Under the pieces are notes generated by a model, which was given only the letters and a program-made list of their open reading frames with translations, was not told the DNA's origin and made no database searches. This document shows positions 59,401 through 64,000 of a stretch of DNA of 64,000 bases, in pieces. A program made the position numbers and the translations under genes. How positions within the stretch are numbered: position 1 is the stretch's first letter; each line of letters begins with the position of its first letter. The stretch lies in assembly GCF_037975245.1 (NCBI RefSeq), contig NC_092583.1:2599264-2663263 (forward strand). The letters are read 5' to 3'. This DNA is from Apostichopus japonicus (taxonomy: Eukaryota > Echinodermata > Holothuroidea > Aspidochirotida > Stichopodidae).

Positions 59401-62400
59401 CCCTTTCATAACAGGGCTACTTCTCTCATAGTAAGGTAAATGCATTTTGGGGGGGGGGGGGGTGGGGGAGGGGGGAATTTCACAAAAAGGCAAATTCTCT
59501 CCTGGACTAACCATGGGGGTTGTAACAGAGAAAGTTTGGATAAAGATGAATAGAACTTGAGTTTGCTTGTGGTTGTCCTATTAGCCATGATCATGGATTT
59601 AAACATCTGTAGAAGAATTTTTTTATATTATTTTCAAATGAATAGGAATTTAATTTTGTTTATCCTTGCAACAGTCCTTCTAAACCACTCCCCCTGTAAC
59701 TTGAGCCACTCCCTCTCTGCCATTCTGTTAACTTTTAATAATACCTATCTTCCTGACACCACCTGCCCCACATGTGTAGAGGTCATCTCGTAACCGGAGA
59801 CTGAACTCTTTTAAGTTCTTAACCTTAGATAATCTTGGGTTTTCCCCTTTTTAGAGAATCCTCACAAGCCATGAACTTGTTTCTTTTATTCAAGCCATGT
59901 TGTGGATATTGTGGTCTATAAGCTTCAAGTCATTTGCTTGTATCATTGGTCTTTCCATTATTGATTTTCTTTCTTTTTTTGGTTCCTTCATTTATTCTCA
60001 CTTCCTTCAAGTGTTCCATGATTCAGCCTTGTATAGATGTGTCTTATTTCACACCCTGTGACCAAACCTTGACAAACTGCAAAATATTCAATCCCCCCTC
60101 TGTGAATAATGAAACAATCCCAGTGGCTTTATTCCTACAACCTCATTAGAATCATCGGTACCCTGTTGCCGTCACATGATTCATTTCCTGATATTTCTGT
60201 TTTAAATTTAACCCTACAGTCCCTCGTGTATTTCAGATGTATACACCTAATCAATGGTTCTTCCTATCTTGCTATAATTTTCCATGGAATATCACATTCT
60301 TGCCTGGGGGGACTTATGAATATTCATAGACTGATTATTGCATGAGTAAATACAAACAATCCATACACAACTCACTGATCACACACACACACACTCTTCA
60401 TAGCCCTTTTCCTCCTCTGGTCTGTCAATATATAAACCATCATTGTCTGCAGTCAATACCATCTGTACTTACTGCTATATATATAGAAGAAGGGTGAAAA
60501 AAATTCAAAAGAGAACTGCAAATTAAGAAGATTACCTTACAAACAGTTGACTTGGGTTGATTTACTGAGTAGAATTTATCAGTAGGGAGGATTTGAATAC
60601 AACTGTGGCTACCCAAGCACATAAAGATCTGCTTAACATAACATGTATATATAAATGGGAAGAAGAGCAAAGGTTGGATTGGCTTGTAGGAGTAGTAGTC
60701 AAAAGGAGGAGTATAAACTAACAAAATCAGAAGCTGTGAGCTTGGCTGCATGGGGATATAACTTTCCAGTTTACTACCAAACAACAGGTGTGCTTGTACC
60801 ATCATCACACCAACAACAGTGGTTTTGGTGTGATTCTTACCACCCACCTTGGATTTGTAGCTTTTGATATTAAAGGTAAGTCATAACAAAACATAGTTTA
60901 TTAGTTAACTTTATCGTTGATAAGTTTGAAAGTTTCGGATTTTTTTTTTATATCGACATAGCAAAATATTTTGTGAAACTTTCGACAACCAATGTTATGA
61001 TCTGGGGTAGTCAATTTTGTGTCATTGCTCACTTTGGACATGTATATGCTTTATGACATTATGAGAAACCAGTGAGCATGTCCAATAATGATTAAGAAAA
61101 CCCGAAATTCACCTCCACCCATCCCCGCCCCCCCTTCCCCATGCCCTTATCCTAATTAACTTTCTGTTCCCTTCCTTGAATAGTTGCAAAAATTATGCAA
61201 ATTTTTAATTTTTTGAGTGTAATAAAGAAGAGATAAAAAAGATAAAAACAGAGCAATCAACCTGATTAACAGTAAAAGTCTAATTCAATGTATTGCACGT
61301 AGCAGACTCTTTGAAGATGGTCGTAACTAGACTAAAATGATTAGTTTACCTGGAAGCAGAACTCTGCTGGTATGGTTTGTACAGGTATTTATGTTAACCG
61401 TTATTATGTAGTAGTGTAAATATATATAATACGATATGACAATGTCTCTCAGAATGTAGTCTTAAATTTAGTATTGTTGAAGAGGATGAATGTAATAAAA
61501 ATCTTTCTGTTAGTATCATGCATGTGTATACTATATTGTTAAATGTAGTAAATATTGTAAACAGTAAAATACACGTGAATTGTTGTATCATTCAGACTAT
61601 TATACGGGCATATATATTTGGCACTGGCTTGTTTTTCAATTACATTTTATATAGATATCTAATGGAATATTTACATTGTATTTTGAACCGAGTAATCATA
61701 AACCATCCGTAGCAGGTGCCCTAACATGTTATATATCCCCCTGCTCCCCACATCTCCCTGCAATCATCCCCCCATTTCTTTCCCCCATTTACCCCTCTCA
61801 ACCCCCTCTCCCACCCCCCCCCATTCTTGATACATATTGTGGTCTAGAGTCCTACGTGGTTACTTAATTGTCTTACATACAGTAGTTATATGCAATGATA
61901 AACTATGGCATACATTTAGACATTTCTTGAAATAAAATTAAGAAATTGTAGCTAATGAACTTTGTTGCATGGCACAGTTTCTTCTTAGATAATGTCTGCA
62001 ACATAAGAGTTCAATGTAATTATAATTTCCATGCAATAAATTATTATACAGTTGGTGTGTATTGAATCAAACATATGACTTATCCTTGAATAATATGTCA
62101 CCTGTTTGTTCGTTATATACTGTAGACACATGTGGTAGTTATAACACAGCTATGTGTTTGCAACGTGAAGCGGTCTCGTGCTCACTGCATGTAAACATAG
62201 AATGCACCGAATAGTCTGATGTCATTACAGTGTGATGACAAAATAATTTCACAGAAAATCTGTTACTTTTTCAAAAACAAAAAAAACACAAACACTTTCG
62301 CCAAGCTTTGTGAAAACGTTTATTTAGCATATGTTCTTTGTTTTTCTAGTCTAAAATGGATATTTATCTCAATTTGATTAATTTTACAAGCTACTTCTAT

Positions 62401-64000
62401 TAATTGTTGGTGAGGAAGAGAAATATTACAAACATCTGCAGATTGTCCCTTGAAATGTTAAAACTGGGGTTCAGGGACAGGCCCAACAGGGAGCATTCCA
62501 TTTTCCCTTTGCTTGGTAATTGCGAAACAAGTCCCGTCCAATATTGTACACTTGAATCATATCAAGTTGTTTGTGTTATAATTCAAAGAATCGTCAAGGG
62601 AATGAAACTTAGTGATTCATAGGTTTAGCTGTTTTGGTTACCAAAGTTAATTATTTTGACACTTTTTTTGATACCTTTTCAAAAGTATTGAACCATATCA
62701 CCTGTAGCTGTGCGTGCATTAAGTTAAAATTGACTTTGGAAGGGGAGAAAAAAAAAACAGGTGTGTTTGCTATCCAGGTTTTCCTGGCATGTTAAACCTT
62801 GTTAAGTATCTTTAGATCAAACACAGTTTTCTACACATTTGTCAGAGAATTTGGATCGTACAGTCGTTCAGTTGATGTTATCAGCAGACTGACTATGCAT
62901 GGTGTAATTATCCCCCTCGAGGCTTGGCATTATAAAGGTCAGCGGTTTTACCTTTAAACTTTTTAGCCATTTCTTCAACTTCTTGAGAAAGGTTTTAAGA
63001 CAATAAGCATTCTCCTTGAATTTAAATCAGAACCTCCAAATTAATTCCAAGATAAAAGGAGATTAGAGAATAAAATCACCTCTGTGTGTGGTCATAATGC
63101 TTTTGGGGGTGGATGTAAAATATACAACTTTGATGTATCAGTGACCATTATTTGGTGTTCTTGAATATTTACAGATAATAAGTATTAATAAACTTTAACA
63201 AGCTGAAGGGAACAAAATTATGTACAGGCATGGACTAGGGTTAAATCAGACTATCAAAGATCGCCATGGGAACAAGCACTCTCATTTTTAGTGACCATTA
63301 AATGACTTCCTAGAATATTTGGGGGTAATGCTGTATTTGTTCAGTATCCGAATTAAATAGAATTAATGTGTACGTATATCTTTTCATCGATAAAAGTGCA
63401 GACTGAAAAGAAACCTTGACCTCATAACTCAATTTTGTTACAAACTGAAAATTCATTGCTTGTCCCAATTACTAATTAATTCCTCTGACTCGTCCTTAAT
63501 TAACTCTCTAACGAAGTCGAGATTCACAAAGTTACATCCAGCAACTCATTTACTTCTCTTTTCATTAATGAACCCGAGTCACCCTGATTGTAAAGTAAAG
63601 TTCTATTTCACATAGAAGAATAGTTTCTTTTAATATTTGAAATGAAACGCCAAATTTCTGTTTTAAAGCACTTTTTCCTTTCTCCGTTCTAAATCGGGTC
63701 GGTCAATCTCTCATTTATTTGTGAACAAAAAATGTTAAAAGTACAAATGTGTAAGAAATTCTGTGACCTGGGGGATTATTATAATTGACCGGCTAAGCTA
63801 TTATCAGCTTTCATTTGAATAATTTTCAGTATATCTTCGGTTGTGCTTGTTGCGTTGTCATTTAATTCAGCTCCTAAATAACTGTTGTAACAAGTAGAGG
63901 TGAAATGAACATTTTTAAGACCAGAGTCACTTTCCGTTATAAAAAGAAAGGCCATTGGTTTCGCAGGCTGTTAGAGGCAACCAGAAGCCACTAGAATATA
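56431..64000 (+). other. Intron 9, partial (at least 7.5 kb): no further exon recognised
   Basis: It begins GTAAGT. After the 74-bp minisatellite (56717-57525) the sequence is AT-rich with G- or C-runs at 59450-59474, 61117-61140 and 61730-61830, a T-run at 58975-58990 and short frames. A 70-codon frame at 60655-60867 is followed by a good donor-like TAAAG|GTAAGT at 60875, but it has a stop before it and no acceptor. No coding exon completing the phase-2 codon was identified. Confidence 0.55.
56717..57525. repeat. 74-bp homogeneous minisatellite, about 11 copies
   Basis: TTAATCTCTCTACATG starts at 56791, 56865 and 56939, and so on at exactly 74-bp intervals. Each unit contains CCAGTGTGTCTGAGACCTCA, CTGTCCTACAG and CAATACTGTTATATTATGGG. 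Copies differ at only a few sites (GGCCCCAGCAA versus GACCCCAACAA, CTCTCTA versus CTCTGTA). The near identity points to recent expansion. Confidence 0.97.

Noticed and set aside
60440-60847. 135-codon minus-strand frame
   Set aside because: No recognisable domain, ordinary AT-rich composition, no splice support.
63961-64000. Final bases as the next supervillin exon after TTTCGCAG
   Set aside because: The required phase (one base completing AG) gives a stop within nine codons, and there is no pyrimidine tract before the AG.

Overview
The window is eukaryotic (metazoan) genomic DNA: AT-rich, dense in microsatellites, minisatellites, tRNA-derived SINEs and small hAT-type and TTAA-type non-autonomous elements, with one multi-exon gene on the + strand. 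No bacterial-style gene organisation, CRISPR array or viral gene was seen. The repeat flavour and the divergence of the protein suggest a marine invertebrate, perhaps an echinoderm such as a sea cucumber. That is inference; the sequence does not fix the species.

The gene is best explained as the N-terminal half of a supervillin (SVIL-like) gene. Nine exons (20409-20488, 21535-22261, 26742-26828, 33584-33702, 42446-42940, 45035-45156, 46567-48098, 53007-54000, 56285-56430) all have AG acceptors and GT donors. They join in one continuous frame of about 1,433 codons with matching phases at all eight introns. The identity rests on a YKxKRRRxLAEKxG segment in exon 2, and on alternating SLSEKMKLF-type and TQPVTxEE-type motifs in exons 6-8, both recalled as features of the supervillin N-terminal region. 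The C-terminal gelsolin-like repeats and villin headpiece are not in this window and should lie beyond 64000. The translation start was not identified; it is upstream of 20409 or possibly the ATG at 20461.

Layout. 1-20408: no convincing gene; SINEs, a tRNA-like inverted pair, hAT MITEs, a LINE 3'-end remnant, an unrecognised decayed minus-strand coding remnant, and a CpG-richer patch near 12.84-13.01 kb. 20409-56430: the supervillin-like exons with introns of about 1.0-8.7 kb. The introns carry several tandem arrays (29.1-30.15, 34.1-34.57, 35.98-36.32, 54.04-54.67 and 55.84-56.28 kb), a TTAA MITE pair and hAT and SINE copies. 56431-64000: the next intron, opening with a homogeneous 74-bp minisatellite, with no further exon recognised.

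The observations most worth following are: (1) a Met-initiated hydrophobic 48-residue segment fused in frame to exon 8, which would make a membrane-anchored short isoform from an internal promoter; (2) a coding minisatellite of 17-residue repeats in exon 5; (3) the alternating two-motif architecture of the protein; and (4) tandem arrays lying directly against splice sites of exons 8 and 9.
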